Position numbers and translations under genes: made by a program. From positions 1-18,084 of the forward strand of contig JAKONL010000250.1 in assembly GCA_022701965.1 (NCBI GenBank): a stretch of DNA of 18,084 nucleotides, written 5' to 3'. The notes under the pieces were generated by a model. The model saw only the letters and a list, made by a program, of their open reading frames with translations, had not been told where the DNA came from and ran no database searches. Below are positions 1-6,696 of the stretch, piece after piece; position 1 is the first letter of the stretch, and each line of letters starts with the position of its first letter. This stretch comes from Burkholderiaceae bacterium. GTDB lineage: Bacteria; Pseudomonadota; Gammaproteobacteria; Burkholderiales; Burkholderiaceae.

Positions 1-166
1 TCAGCGTGCCGAAGAGCAGCACCATGATCTCCACCGCCAGCCGCGCCATCGCGAACAGGCTCTCGACCATCGCCGCGAACACCGTCGGGTCGCCGCCGAT
101 CAGCCAGCGCCCGAACGCCGCCAGGGCGGCGACGAGGAAGAAGCCGAGCCAGAGTCCGTTGAGCAT
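1..166 (-). CDS. Nucleoside-recognition / spore-maturation-like membrane protein, 3' part cut by window edge
   Basis: Only the first 55 codons are present; the gene runs out of the window at base 1. The peptide starts MLNGLWLGFFLVAALAAFGR and has a hydrophobic first helix (about residues 4-22), then a GGDP turn, a short amphipathic stretch and a second hydrophobic helix ending VEIMVLLFGTL. This matches the N-terminus I remember for the 'nucleoside recognition domain / spore maturation protein' family of Proteobacteria, inner-membrane proteins of about 410 residues whose substrate is poorly defined. The start at 166 lies 25 bases after the stop of the metallophosphoesterase gene on the same strand, so the two are probably co-transcribed. 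I see no clear Shine-Dalgarno sequence. The family call rests on a short fragment and memory of the family, so it is moderate. Confidence 0.6.
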   Translation of the reverse strand, partial: MLNGLWLGFFLVAALAAFGRWLIGGDPTVFAAMVESLFAMARLAVEIMVLLFGTL

Positions 167-191
167 GAGAGGAGTTGAGCGCGGCGGCCGC

Positions 192-998
192 TCAGCGGAT
201 GTCGATCAGCCAGTCGGGCCGGAAACCGTCCTGCTCGCCCTTGGACGCGTAGCCGAGCGGGTTGGCGATCACGCGGCAGCCGTCCTTCAGGTAGTCGAAG
301 GCGCAGTGCAGGTGGCCGTGCAGCCAGAAATCGGCCGACGGCAGCAGGTCGTCGAACGAGTTGCAGAAACCGGCCGTGCCGGGGCGCAGGCCGTAGCGCG
401 GATCGGCGCTCGCGAGCGTCGGTGCGAAGTGCGTGACGGCCACGGTGGTGCCGTCGAACGGCACGGCGAGCGCCTCGCGCAGCCATTTCTCGCACGCGAG
501 CGCCTGCTCCCGGATCTGCTCTGCGAGGAACGGCTGGCCGTCGCGCGTGGCCGCCGCCTTCTCCAGGTAGAAGTTCGCCGCGCGCATTGCCTTGCCGCGC
601 TTCTTCAGGCGCTCGGCCAGGTCGTCCGCAGGTGCGGCCAGCGCGTCGAAGTCGGCCCAGAGCGTGGTGCCGACGAAGCGCACGCCGTCGATCACGACCG
701 TCTCGCGCTCCAGCCAGCCGATCCCGAGGTCGGCGCAGAGCGCGCGCAGACGCGCATGGCTGCGATCGAAGTCGTCGTTGTCGTATTCGTGGTTGCCCGG
801 CACGTAGAGCACCGGCGTCGGCCAGCCTTCGTGCGGAGAGAAGCGCGCCAGTCCGAAATCCGCTGTCTCCAGGCGCGAACCGCGCTGGTAGGAGCCGACA
901 TCGCCGGCCAGCACGAGCAGGTCCGCACCCGGCGCGGGCGCGACCTGGAGGCGGGGATGCGATTCCAGGTGGAGATCGGAGAGCAGCTGGACCTTCAT
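192..998 (-). CDS. Calcineurin-like metallophosphoesterase, 268 aa
   Basis: The protein carries the full set of metallophosphoesterase signatures in the right order: SDLHLE near the N-terminus (D8, H10), AGDVG (D33), GNHEYD (N69, H70), THFAP (H190) and HGHLH (H227, H229, H231). These residues coordinate the two-metal centre in the calcineurin-like phosphoesterase superfamily, so it is very likely an active cytoplasmic phosphoesterase. The physiological substrate (nucleotide, phosphodiester or phosphoprotein) cannot be told from sequence. Length and full coverage from DLH to the C-terminal GHLH block suggest an intact gene. ATG at 998 is chosen because the first motif begins only seven residues later; no strong ribosome binding site precedes it. 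It is followed 25 bases later by the partial membrane protein gene on the same strand. A 20-base imperfect palindrome lies about 30 bases upstream. Confidence 0.9.
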   Translation of the reverse strand: MKVQLLSDLHLESHPRLQVAPAPGADLLVLAGDVGSYQRGSRLETADFGLARFSPHEGWPTPVLYVPGNHEYDNDDFDRSHARLRALCADLGIGWLERETVVIDGVRFVGTTLWADFDALAAPADDLAERLKKRGKAMRAANFYLEKAAATRDGQPFLAEQIREQALACEKWLREALAVPFDGTTVAVTHFAPTLASADPRYGLRPGTAGFCNSFDDLLPSADFWLHGHLHCAFDYLKDGCRVIANPLGYASKGEQDGFRPDWLIDIR

Positions 999-1027
999 GC
1001 ATCGAGTCTAGAGGGTGGAACCGATGG

Positions 1028-1047
1028 GCATAGCGATACCGTTATGC
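1028..1047. promoter_or_regulatory. 20-base imperfect palindrome in a divergent intergenic region (candidate operator)
   Basis: The sequence GCATAGCGATACCGTTATGC reads as an inverted repeat in which 8 of 10 half-site positions pair (outer five perfect). It sits between the leftward metallophosphoesterase start (998) and the rightward small-protein promoter element at 1077, so it could be an operator for either gene. No regulator is recognised; that it binds a protein is inference. Confidence 0.3.
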
Positions 1048-1076
1048 GTCACATGCATGGCGCCGGGGTGGTTTTT

Positions 1077-1095
1077 ACTAGGGATAACCCTTAAT
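1077..1095 (+). promoter_or_regulatory. ACTAGGG-N4-CCCT promoter-proximal element, copy 1
   Basis: ACTAGGGATAACCCTTAAT contains the inverted repeat AGGG-ATAA-CCCT (1080-1091), preceded by a T-rich run (1072-1076) and followed by an AT-rich TTAATCT. It ends 45 bases before the ATG of the 62-aa gene. A near copy is found at 3028-3047 upstream of another small-protein gene at a similar distance (50 bases), with the same ACTAGGG start and an AT-rich hexamer immediately after. The conserved layout suggests a promoter with a built-in operator, or a non-housekeeping sigma or activator site. The TAAT part may be a -10 element. The function is inferred from the shared sequence and spacing only. Confidence 0.45.
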
Positions 1096-1140
1096 CTAGG
1101 GCTTCTCATCACAGCAGCGCAGCCTCGGGCTCGCAAGTTC

Positions 1141-1329
1141 ATGTCCTCCCGCCTGATGGCCCAAGTGGCCCGTTTCTTCCGTTCTTCCTCCTCGACCTCC
1201 GCCATGGAGGTGCCGGCCAGCCCGGCCGCCACGCTCATGCAGCATGCCGACTCCAGCGCCGGCACCGACGCCCGCTACGCGCAGGAACTGCGCGTCGCCG
1301 CGAGCGCCTGGCTCAGCGTGGTCCGCTGA
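1141..1329 (+). CDS. Small hypothetical protein, 62 aa
   Basis: The ORF begins MSSRLMAQVARFFRSSSSTS, a short basic amphipathic segment, then a linker and an acidic or amphipathic C-terminal half (ADSSAGTDARYAQELRVAAS) ending AWLSVVR. No transmembrane helix or known domain is visible. I do not recognise a named family, although short proteins of this style occur in Comamonadaceae-type genomes. The inner ATG at 1141 is preferred over an upstream in-frame start at 1015, because the conserved ACTAGGG-N4-CCCT element lies at 1077-1095 and would otherwise fall inside the coding region. No convincing Shine-Dalgarno sequence precedes 1141. A small UUCG-loop hairpin (1335-1346) follows the stop without a T-run. 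The gene is divergent from the metallophosphoesterase. Confidence 0.55.
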   Translation: MSSRLMAQVARFFRSSSSTSAMEVPASPAATLMQHADSSAGTDARYAQELRVAASAWLSVVR

Positions 1330-1694
1330 ACGGACTTCTTCGGAAGGTTCCTAGGCAGGCGAGTCGCGCAGTCTGCAAATACTGCGCCTCGCCCTCCACT
1401 CGACGCCGTGCGGCCGGCCGCATCCCGAGAAGAGGCCCATCGCCATTCCTCACGGTCATTCGCGTGCCTCCATCTACCGTCCCCTCTTCGCTCTGCACAT
1501 CCGTTCGCGCCCGGTCTCCCCGGCAAGACCTTCGTTCCGACGCGCCACCGACGATGCCGATATTCAGTCGCCACCGACCGGTTGCCGTCTCCGGCAGCGC
1601 CAGGGTCACGGACTAAGGCAGACCGACGGAGCAGGCAGGCGGCCTCCAGTACCTGAATGTCGTCGGCACCGCGACACTCGATCGATGGGCCCGG
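1330..1694. other. 365-base stretch without a convincing gene
   Basis: This stretch is less GC-biased than its neighbours, and no frame on either strand shows the strong third-position G/C pattern of the real genes here, except the last 78 bases (1617-1694), which continue the reading frame of the following ORF upstream of its first ATG. Just after 1329 there is a short hairpin, CTTC-TTCG-GAAG (1335-1346), with no T-run. A 20-codon ORF (1554-1616, starting MPIFSRHRP) ends in TAA just before that frame opens; I see no ribosome binding site for it. The region may hold a decayed 5' end of the following ORF. Confidence 0.4.
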
Positions 1695-1979
1695 ATGCCG
1701 GCCGGCGACCATGTGATCGACATGCCGCTGGTGTCCGAACTGCCCGGCTGGCCCCAGCACAACACGATGCTGGCGCACCGGCTCGCCGACGGCGGCGTGA
1801 TGATCCGGCCGCACGGCGAGCCGGGCATCCCGCGCCGGCCGACGCTCGTCGTCCAGCCCACTGCGGATGCGTCGCGCGTCCAGTACACGCTCAACGACCG
1901 AGTGCTCGACATGCAGTCGCCGCTTCCAGATCTGTACCTGGCGATGGAGCTCGTCGAAATGCTCCATGCGAGCAGCTGA
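1695..1979 (+). CDS. Hypothetical protein, 94 aa from first ATG, possibly 5'-degraded
   Basis: The frame shows strong G/C preference at third positions (for example GAC CAT GTG ATC GAC ATG CCG CTG), typical of genuine genes in this window, and the predicted peptide is balanced (DGGVMIRPHGEPGIPRR in the middle, PDLYLAMELVEMLHASS at the end). No family is recognised and no motif, signal peptide or membrane helix is evident. The same coding signature continues upstream of ATG 1695 back to about 1617 (GGLQYLNVVGTATLDRWAR), where a TAA at 1614 closes the frame and no ATG, GTG or TTG is available before it. Either translation starts internally at 1695 without a ribosome binding site, or this is the remains of a longer gene with a lost or frameshifted 5' end. 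It converges with the LysR gene, leaving 20 bases between stops. Confidence 0.45.
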   Translation: MPAGDHVIDMPLVSELPGWPQHNTMLAHRLADGGVMIRPHGEPGIPRRPTLVVQPTADASRVQYTLNDRVLDMQSPLPDLYLAMELVEMLHASS

Positions 1980-1999
1980 TTCCTCAGCCGCGGCATGGG

Positions 2000-2986
2000 T
2001 CATGGGCCTGGTGCCGGCTGTGCCAGCACCGACTGCGCGAAGGCCGCCGCCGCGGCGCGGATCAGCGCATCGCGCAGCCATTCGTGCGCGTGCCCGTGCT
2101 GCGCGCGCCGGTGCCAGACCGCATCGACGTGCACCAGCGGCTGGTCGAACGGCAGGTCGCACATCACCAGCTGGTCGTCGATGCCGGTGACGCGCACGAA
2201 ATGGCGCGGCAGCACGGTCAGCAGGTCCGAGTTCGCGACCACGCGGCCGGCGGTGAAGAACTGGTTCACCGTGATCACCACGCGCCGCTCGCGCCCCATC
2301 GCGCCCAGGGTCTGGTCGATGAAGCCGTAGGGCCGGCCCGAGAAGCTCACCAGCAGGTGGCGCGCCGCGCAGAAGTCGTCGACCGTGAGCGGCCGCCGGG
2401 CCAGCGGATGGCCTCGCCGCATCACGCAGACGTACTGGCCGACGTACAGGCGCTGCGTCTCGAACGGCACGGCCTGCCCCGATTGCCCGCGGGCCGTCAG
2501 GCCGGCGATCACGGCCGGGAAGTAGCCGATCGCCATGTCGGCCTCCTCGTTCTCCAGCAGGTTGCGCGGGTCGCGCGTGGTCAGGGGCACCACGCGCATC
2601 GAGATCGCCGGCGCCTCGGCCTGGGCGATCTGCACCAGGCCGGGAATCAGTTCCGCCGCCGTCGCATCCGCCATCGCCAGCACGAAGGTGGTGTCGGCGA
2701 TGGCGGCGTCGAACTCGCTGGGCGCGAGCGTGTGCTGCAGCTGTCGCAGCGCGTCGCGCACGCTGGGCCAGAGGGCGAGGGCACGGGGCGTGGGTTCGAC
2801 ACCGGCGCCGGACCGTCGCACCAGATCGTCGCCCAGCACCTCGCGCAGCCGGCGCAATGCGTTGCTCACGGCCGGTTGCGTCAGCGCGAGGTTGCGAGCG
2901 GCGCGGGTCAGGTTGCGTTCGGCCATCACCTCGTCGAAGACGCGCAGGAGGTTCAGGTCGAACGTGCGAAAGTTGACGTTCATCAT
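2000..2986 (-). CDS. LysR-family transcriptional regulator, 328 aa
   Basis: The N-terminal 65 residues form the classic LysR winged helix-turn-helix: FDLNLLRVFDEVMAERNLTR followed by AARNLALTQPAVSNALRRLRE and GDDLVRR. The rest (about residues 95-310) fits a two-lobed periplasmic-binding-protein-like effector domain, with DMAIGYFPA, YVCVMRRGHPLA and SDLLTVLPRHF. The style resembles the NodD/NahR-like branch of LysR regulators, but the ligand is unknown. Length is normal (about 300-330). Two adjacent ATGs (2986 and 2983) are possible starts and neither has a strong Shine-Dalgarno sequence. The gene is divergent from the 181-aa membrane protein gene and, as LysR regulators often control their divergent neighbour, that gene is a candidate target. 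A TGAT-AAGC-ATCA inverted repeat (2996-3007) immediately upstream could be its own site. Confidence 0.92.
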   Translation of the reverse strand: MMNVNFRTFDLNLLRVFDEVMAERNLTRAARNLALTQPAVSNALRRLREVLGDDLVRRSGAGVEPTPRALALWPSVRDALRQLQHTLAPSEFDAAIADTTFVLAMADATAAELIPGLVQIAQAEAPAISMRVVPLTTRDPRNLLENEEADMAIGYFPAVIAGLTARGQSGQAVPFETQRLYVGQYVCVMRRGHPLARRPLTVDDFCAARHLLVSFSGRPYGFIDQTLGAMGRERRVVITVNQFFTAGRVVANSDLLTVLPRHFVRVTGIDDQLVMCDLPFDQPLVHVDAVWHRRAQHGHAHEWLRDALIRAAAAAFAQSVLAQPAPGP

Positions 2987-3027
2987 CGGTGTGAATGATA
3001 AGCATCAGAAAGATAAATTGGATTAAC

Positions 3028-3047
3028 ACTAGGGTAACCCCTAATAT
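3028..3047 (+). promoter_or_regulatory. ACTAGGG-N4-CCCT promoter-proximal element, copy 2
   Basis: ACTAGGGTAACCCCTAATAT contains AGGG-TAAC-CCCT (3031-3042), preceded by TTAAC and followed by TAATAT, which looks like a -10 hexamer (3042-3047). It ends 51 bases before the ATG at 3099 and lies in the divergent region between the LysR gene and the membrane protein gene. It matches the element at 1077-1095 in the first seven bases, in the AGGG-N4-CCCT inverted repeat, and in the AT-rich tail. The spacer between a TTAACA (3023-3028) and TAATAT is only 13 bases, so a simple housekeeping promoter is not the obvious reading. A dedicated activator, repressor or alternative sigma factor is possible. Confidence 0.5.
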
Positions 3048-3098
3048 CACTGCATCGGCTCACCGCCACACCGCATACATCCCTTGGAGGGGAACACC

Positions 3099-3644
3099 AT
3101 GACCAGCTTTGTCCACGTCGACCAACCCACTGCCCACCCTGGCGTCGTTCGCGCCGAGGCCGTGGTCGATCACTTCCGCACCGCCGGCAGCCGTTTCGAC
3201 GGCGCACGTGGTCTCGCCGCGCTGATGCTCGCCGCCGTCGTGGCCGCGCTGCTGGTCGTTGCCGACAAGCTGGTGTCGACCCTCAACGAAGGTGGTCTGC
3301 TGGCGGCCTGGCTGGTGATGTGGGCCGTTGCCTTCGTCGCCCTGGCGTTCTTTGCCGAGACCGCACGCTCGGTCGCCCAGCGCACCGTCGGCGCGTTCAA
3401 GGCCTACGGCGAGCGCCGTACCCTGGCCCGTGCCGACGAGCAGTTCCTGGCCTATGCCAAGTACGACGCCCGCGTCATGCAGGAACTCGCCGCCGCCACC
3501 ACCCGCCACCAGGCCGTGGACTTCGTCGCTCCGGTGACCGCGCGGCTGCAGGCCCAGGCGCTGGTCGCCCAGCGCACCGCCGATGTGCAGGTGCCGACGC
3601 TCTACGAAGCCATGCGTCGCGTGAACATGGGCAAGTACTACTGA
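3099..3644 (+). CDS. Two-helix membrane protein of unknown function, 181 aa
   Basis: The peptide begins MTSFVHVDQPTAHPGVVRAE and has two adjacent hydrophobic segments, about residues 38-57 (LAALMLAAVVAALLVV) and 67-86 (LLAAWLVMWAVAFVALAFF), joined by a short KLVSTLNEGG hairpin. The long C-terminal half is charged and helical and ends NMGKYY. The likely topology is a helical hairpin in the inner membrane with both termini in the cytoplasm. I know similar conserved hypothetical proteins from Comamonadaceae-type genomes but no function. The start at 3099 is supported by a strong GGAGGGG ribosome site at 3087-3092 with good spacing; an in-frame TTG at 3084 overlaps that site and is rejected. The gene is monocistronic: a shared promoter-like element lies upstream and a strong terminator follows 22 bases after the stop. 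Confidence 0.85.
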   Translation: MTSFVHVDQPTAHPGVVRAEAVVDHFRTAGSRFDGARGLAALMLAAVVAALLVVADKLVSTLNEGGLLAAWLVMWAVAFVALAFFAETARSVAQRTVGAFKAYGERRTLARADEQFLAYAKYDARVMQELAAATTRHQAVDFVAPVTARLQAQALVAQRTADVQVPTLYEAMRRVNMGKYY

Positions 3645-3666
3645 TCCGCAGGATTCGTCCCGCAAC

Positions 3667-3695
3667 GAAAAAGCCCCGCGATGCGGGGCTTTTTC
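3667..3695. terminator. Bidirectional rho-independent terminator
   Basis: A perfect 13-base-pair stem, GAAAAAGCCCCGC pairing with GCGGGGCTTTTTC around a GAT loop, has an A-run on one side and a T-run on the other. It ends the rightward 181-aa gene and, read on the other strand, the leftward pckG gene, whose stop is 41 bases away. It is the clearest terminator in the window. Confidence 0.92.
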
Positions 3696-3736
3696 ATGGG
3701 CGCGACATTCGCCGCGCCATGCACGCGGGGGCGTCC

Positions 3737-5605
3737 TCAGGCCGCGAGCCGTTCCTCGATCGCCGCCTTGGTGGCCGGCAGTTCGGCCGGCAGGTGATGC
3801 GCCAGCTGCTCGAACAGCTCGGCATGCAGCTTCAGTTCGGCGAGCAGCGACGGCTTGTCGGTGCTGGTGACCGACTCGAACTGGGCGCGGCTGAAATCCA
3901 GGCCGGTCCAGTTCAGGTCGTCGTAGCCGGGGCTGATGCCGGTCACGTGCTCGGTGCCCTGGCCGCTGCCTTCGATGCGGTCGATCATCCACTTGAGCAC
4001 GCGCATGTTCTCGCCATAGCCCGGCCAGACGAACCTGCCGTCAGCGCCTTTCCTGAACCAGTTGGTGGTGTAGATCTTCGGCAGCGTGGCGCCGGAGGCT
4101 TCGAGCTTCTTGCCCAGGTCGATCCAGTGCTGGAAGTAGTCGCTCATGTTGTAGCCCATGAACGGCAGCATCGCGAACGGGTCGCGGCGAACCACGCCGG
4201 CCTGGCCGGTGGCGGCGGCCGTGGTCTCCGAACCCATCGTCGCGGCCATGTAGACGCCTTCGGTCCAGTCGCGCGCCTCGGTGACGAGCGGCACGGTGGT
4301 CGAACGGCGGCCGCCGAAGATGAAGGCGTCGATCTTCACGCCCTTCGGATCGTCCCAGGCTTCGTCGAGCGCGGGGTTGTTCGTCGCGGCGACGGTGAAG
4401 CGGGCGTTCGGATGCGCGGCCTTGGCGCCGGTCTCCCTCGCAATGGCCGGGGTCCAGTCCTTGCCCTGCCAGTCGATCAGGTGCGCCGGCAGCGCCTTGC
4501 CTTCCACGTCCTGCTCCATGCCCTCCCACCAGACGTCGCCGTCGTCCGTCAGCGCGACGTTGGTGAAGATCACGCCCTTGTCGAGGCTGCGCATGCAGTT
4601 CGGATTGGTCGTGTAGTTGGTGCCGGGCGCGACGCCGAAGTAGCCGGCTTCCGGATTGATGGCGCGCAGCGAGCCATCGGCCTGCGGCTTGATCCAGGCG
4701 ATGTCGTCGCCAATCGTGGTGACTTTCCAGCCCTCGAAGCCCGCCGGCGGCACGAGCATCGAGAAATTGGTCTTGCCGCAGGCGCTCGGGAATGCGGCGG
4801 CCACGTGGTATTTCCGGCCCTCGGGATTCGTCACCCCCAGGATCAGCATGTGCTCGGCCAGCCAGCCTTCATCGCGGCCCATGGTGGATGCGATGCGCAG
4901 CGCGAAGCACTTCTTGCCCAGCAGCGCGTTGCCGCCGTAGCCCGAGCCGTAGCTCCAGATCTCGCGGGTCTCCGGATAGTGGACGATGTACTTGGTGGTG
5001 TTGCAGGGCCACGCGACGTCCTTCTGACCGGCTTCCAGCGGCGCGCCGACCGTGTGCACGCAGGGTACGAATTCGCCGTCGGTGCCGAGCACGTCGTACA
5101 CGGCCTTGCCCATGCGGGTCATGATCTTCATGTTGACGGCGACGTAAGCGCTGTCGGACAGCTCGATGCCGATGTGCGCGATCGGCGAACCCAGCGGACC
5201 CATGGAGAACGGCACGACGTACATCGTGCGGCCCTTCATGCAGCCGTCGAACAGGGGCTGCAGCGTGGTGCGCATCTCCGCCGGGTCCATCCAGTTGTTG
5301 GTCGGGCCGGCTTCTTCGCGGGTGGCGGAGCAGATATAGGTACGGTCCTCAACGCGCGCGACATCGACCGGATCGGAATTGGCCAGGAAGGAATTCGGCC
5401 GCTTGGCTGCATCGAGCTTTCTGAAAGTGCCGGCATCGACCAGTTGCTGGCAGAGGCGCTCGTATTCCTCCTCGCTGCCGTCGCACCAGTGGATGTCGGC
5501 GGGCTTGCACAGTGCCGCCATGTCGGCGATCCAGGCGATCAGGCGGGCGTTCTTGACGTAGTTCGGTGCCTGAATGGGCAATCCGTTCATCGTGGGGGCG
5601 TTCAT
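3737..5605 (-). CDS. pckG: Phosphoenolpyruvate carboxykinase (GTP), 622 aa
   Basis: This is a cytosolic gluconeogenic enzyme that converts oxaloacetate and GTP to phosphoenolpyruvate, GDP and CO2. The sequence has the GTP-type PEPCK hallmarks: [17 protein letters not shown] in the N-terminal part, the nucleotide-binding loop FPSACGKTN (K at about residue 278, with the reactive cysteine of the family two residues before), GDDIAWIK soon after, [12 protein letters not shown], and the guanine-site region [20 protein letters not shown]. Length is typical for the family. Two ATGs are possible. At 5611 the GGAG lies only two bases before the codon, whereas at 5605 (MNAPTMNG) the spacing is 8, so 5605 is preferred. 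The shared bidirectional terminator follows. The gene is flanked upstream by a 50-aa membrane protein gene on the same strand. Confidence 0.97.
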   Translation of the reverse strand: MNAPTMNGLPIQAPNYVKNARLIAWIADMAALCKPADIHWCDGSEEEYERLCQQLVDAGTFRKLDAAKRPNSFLANSDPVDVARVEDRTYICSATREEAGPTNNWMDPAEMRTTLQPLFDGCMKGRTMYVVPFSMGPLGSPIAHIGIELSDSAYVAVNMKIMTRMGKAVYDVLGTDGEFVPCVHTVGAPLEAGQKDVAWPCNTTKYIVHYPETREIWSYGSGYGGNALLGKKCFALRIASTMGRDEGWLAEHMLILGVTNPEGRKYHVAAAFPSACGKTNFSMLVPPAGFEGWKVTTIGDDIAWIKPQADGSLRAINPEAGYFGVAPGTNYTTNPNCMRSLDKGVIFTNVALTDDGDVWWEGMEQDVEGKALPAHLIDWQGKDWTPAIARETGAKAAHPNARFTVAATNNPALDEAWDDPKGVKIDAFIFGGRRSTTVPLVTEARDWTEGVYMAATMGSETTAAATGQAGVVRRDPFAMLPFMGYNMSDYFQHWIDLGKKLEASGATLPKIYTTNWFRKGADGRFVWPGYGENMRVLKWMIDRIEGSGQGTEHVTGISPGYDDLNWTGLDFSRAQFESVTSTDKPSLLAELKLHAELFEQLAHHLPAELPATKAAIEERLAA

Positions 5606-5803
5606 CGGCATGTCTCCAGAGTTGAAAAATCTTCTTTTGCAGCGACGCTCTGCCTCGGGCGGGAAAGCGGCTGGAGAAAAAGGTTTTCCGGTCGGAGAGC
5701 GGGAGGCCGGACTGGGGTGCGGGCAGCGGCGTCGAGGACCGCTGAGCCGGCCGAACGGGTGCGGGGGCCAACGGGGCCCTGCCCGCGCAGCGCTATCCGG
5801 AGA

Positions 5804-5956
5804 TCAGGCGAGGAAGACCGCGATCGAGGCGAGCATCAGCATCAGGACGCCGCCGACCAGCGGGAGCACGATCGGCATCAGATGCACGACGGATTCGATC
5901 GCGTCCTTCTCGACGATGGCGTCGTGGCCGGGTTCGACAGGGGTGGGCGTGGTCAT
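5804..5956 (-). CDS. Single-pass small membrane protein, 50 aa
   Basis: This short ORF encodes a hydrophilic, acidic N-terminus (MTTPTPVEPGHDAIVEKDAI) followed by one hydrophobic helix from about residue 27 to the end (MPIVLPLVGGVLMLMLASIA, then VFLA). It is therefore expected to be a single-pass inner-membrane miniprotein with almost no C-terminal tail. The start at 5956 is well supported by AAGGAAG with 6-7 bases of spacing. A small inverted repeat (GATTC-GCGG-GAATC, 5971-5984) lies just upstream of the ribosome site. The stop is about 200 bases before the pckG start on the same strand, and 150-200 bases of GC-rich DNA separate them. No family or function is recognised. Subunits of larger membrane complexes often look like this, but there is no direct evidence. 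Confidence 0.7.
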   Translation of the reverse strand: MTTPTPVEPGHDAIVEKDAIESVVHLMPIVLPLVGGVLMLMLASIAVFLA

Positions 5957-6071
5957 CGAGAACTTCCTTTGATTCGCGGGAATCGCCGCATTTTACCGGC
6001 GGACAAGGAAATCGACGGATTCCGGAGCGTTGCGCCACCGTGCCGCAGTCCGCTCGGGGACAGCGGCGGAG

Positions 6072-6095
6072 GCCGGGCAACGGTCGCCGCCCGGC
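6072..6095 (-). other. GC-rich hairpin downstream of the two-repeat protein gene
   Basis: GCCGGGC and GCCCGGC form a perfect 7-base-pair stem around a 10-base loop, 34 bases past the stop of the leftward 152-aa gene. No T-run follows on that strand, so it is at best a weak or rho-assisted terminator or an RNA-stabilising 3' hairpin. Confidence 0.3.
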
Positions 6096-6129
6096 GTTGG
6101 ATCGACGTTGCGCGGCGCAGGCCGCGAGC

Positions 6130-6588
6130 TCATTCCGGCTTGCGTTCGACCTTGCGCGCCAGCACGACTTCACCGTTCTGCACGGCCAGCAGGTGGGCCG
6201 GGACGCCGTGCGGGTCGACCTTGACCTTCGGCTCGCCGATGGTGCCCTGCGCGCCGCGGACGTGCGGCGCCGGCGACGACCGGCCGTCGGCAGCGGTCGG
6301 CTGCGCGGGGTCGCGGCGGACCTTCTCGGCGATGTGGACACCGCCGCTGGAGGTGCTGTAGACGAGGTGCGTGGGCGCGCCGTTCACGTCGAGGTTCACG
6401 CGTTCGTTGCGCAGCTTGCCGGAGCCGTTGCGCACGTGAGGGCTGTCCATGGAGGTCTGCGGCTCGGCCGGTGCGCTGCGGGTGAAAGGCTTCTCGCCGG
6501 GTTGGGACGCCTTGCGAAGGTCGTTGGCGGGCGGATCGGTGCGGCGAGTCGCCGCATGGAGGGTCGAATTGCTGATGGGTGACGCCAT
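6130..6588 (-). CDS. Hypothetical protein with two tandem ~44-residue units, 152 aa
   Basis: The first 45 residues are polar and probably disordered (MASPISNSTLHAATRRTDPP). The rest is an internal duplication. Unit 1 (residues 49-92) contains PHVRNGSG, VNLDVNGAPTHLV, GGVHIAEKVRR. Unit 2 (107-150) contains PHVRGAQG, VKVDPHGVPAHLL, GEVVLARKVER. Shared positions include PHVR, a G four residues on, V..D..G.P.HL, a G near the end, then V..A.KV.R. The units are separated by a 14-residue linker and align with a single one-residue gap. No signal peptide, membrane helix or known enzyme motif is seen, and I recognise no family. A short beta-rich module is plausible. The start at 6588 has a GAGGAA ribosome site with about 6 bases spacing; an upstream in-frame ATG at 6633 would place a 22-base palindrome inside the gene and is not preferred. 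Confidence 0.72.
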   Translation of the reverse strand: MASPISNSTLHAATRRTDPPANDLRKASQPGEKPFTRSAPAEPQTSMDSPHVRNGSGKLRNERVNLDVNGAPTHLVYSTSSGGVHIAEKVRRDPAQPTAADGRSSPAPHVRGAQGTIGEPKVKVDPHGVPAHLLAVQNGEVVLARKVERKPE

Positions 6589-6612
6589 GGTGTTCCTCGA
6601 GGTTTCGGAATG

Positions 6613-6634
6613 CGTGGACCACATGCGATCCACG
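6613..6634. promoter_or_regulatory. 22-base imperfect palindrome upstream of the two-repeat protein gene (candidate operator)
   Basis: CGTGGACCACATGCGATCCACG pairs at 9 of 11 half-site positions, with six perfect outer pairs. It lies 24 bases upstream of the leftward start at 6588, where a repressor site or 5' UTR hairpin would be expected. No regulator is known; binding is inference. Confidence 0.3.
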
Positions 6635-6696
6635 TACCGATTGGAAAGCCTCGCTGCAGGAACGGCGCTCGGATCGCTCTGAATCGGCGCCTGCCG

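Noticed and set aside
1335..1346. CTTC-TTCG-GAAG hairpin after the 62-aa gene as a terminator
   Set aside because: The stem is only four base pairs before mismatches and is not followed by a T-run, so I cannot call it a terminator.
1275..3050. A 591-codon leftward frame overlapping the LysR gene
   Set aside because: The LysR gene in another frame has clear motifs and explains the DNA. The long frame gives an arginine/alanine-rich shadow peptide with no domain.
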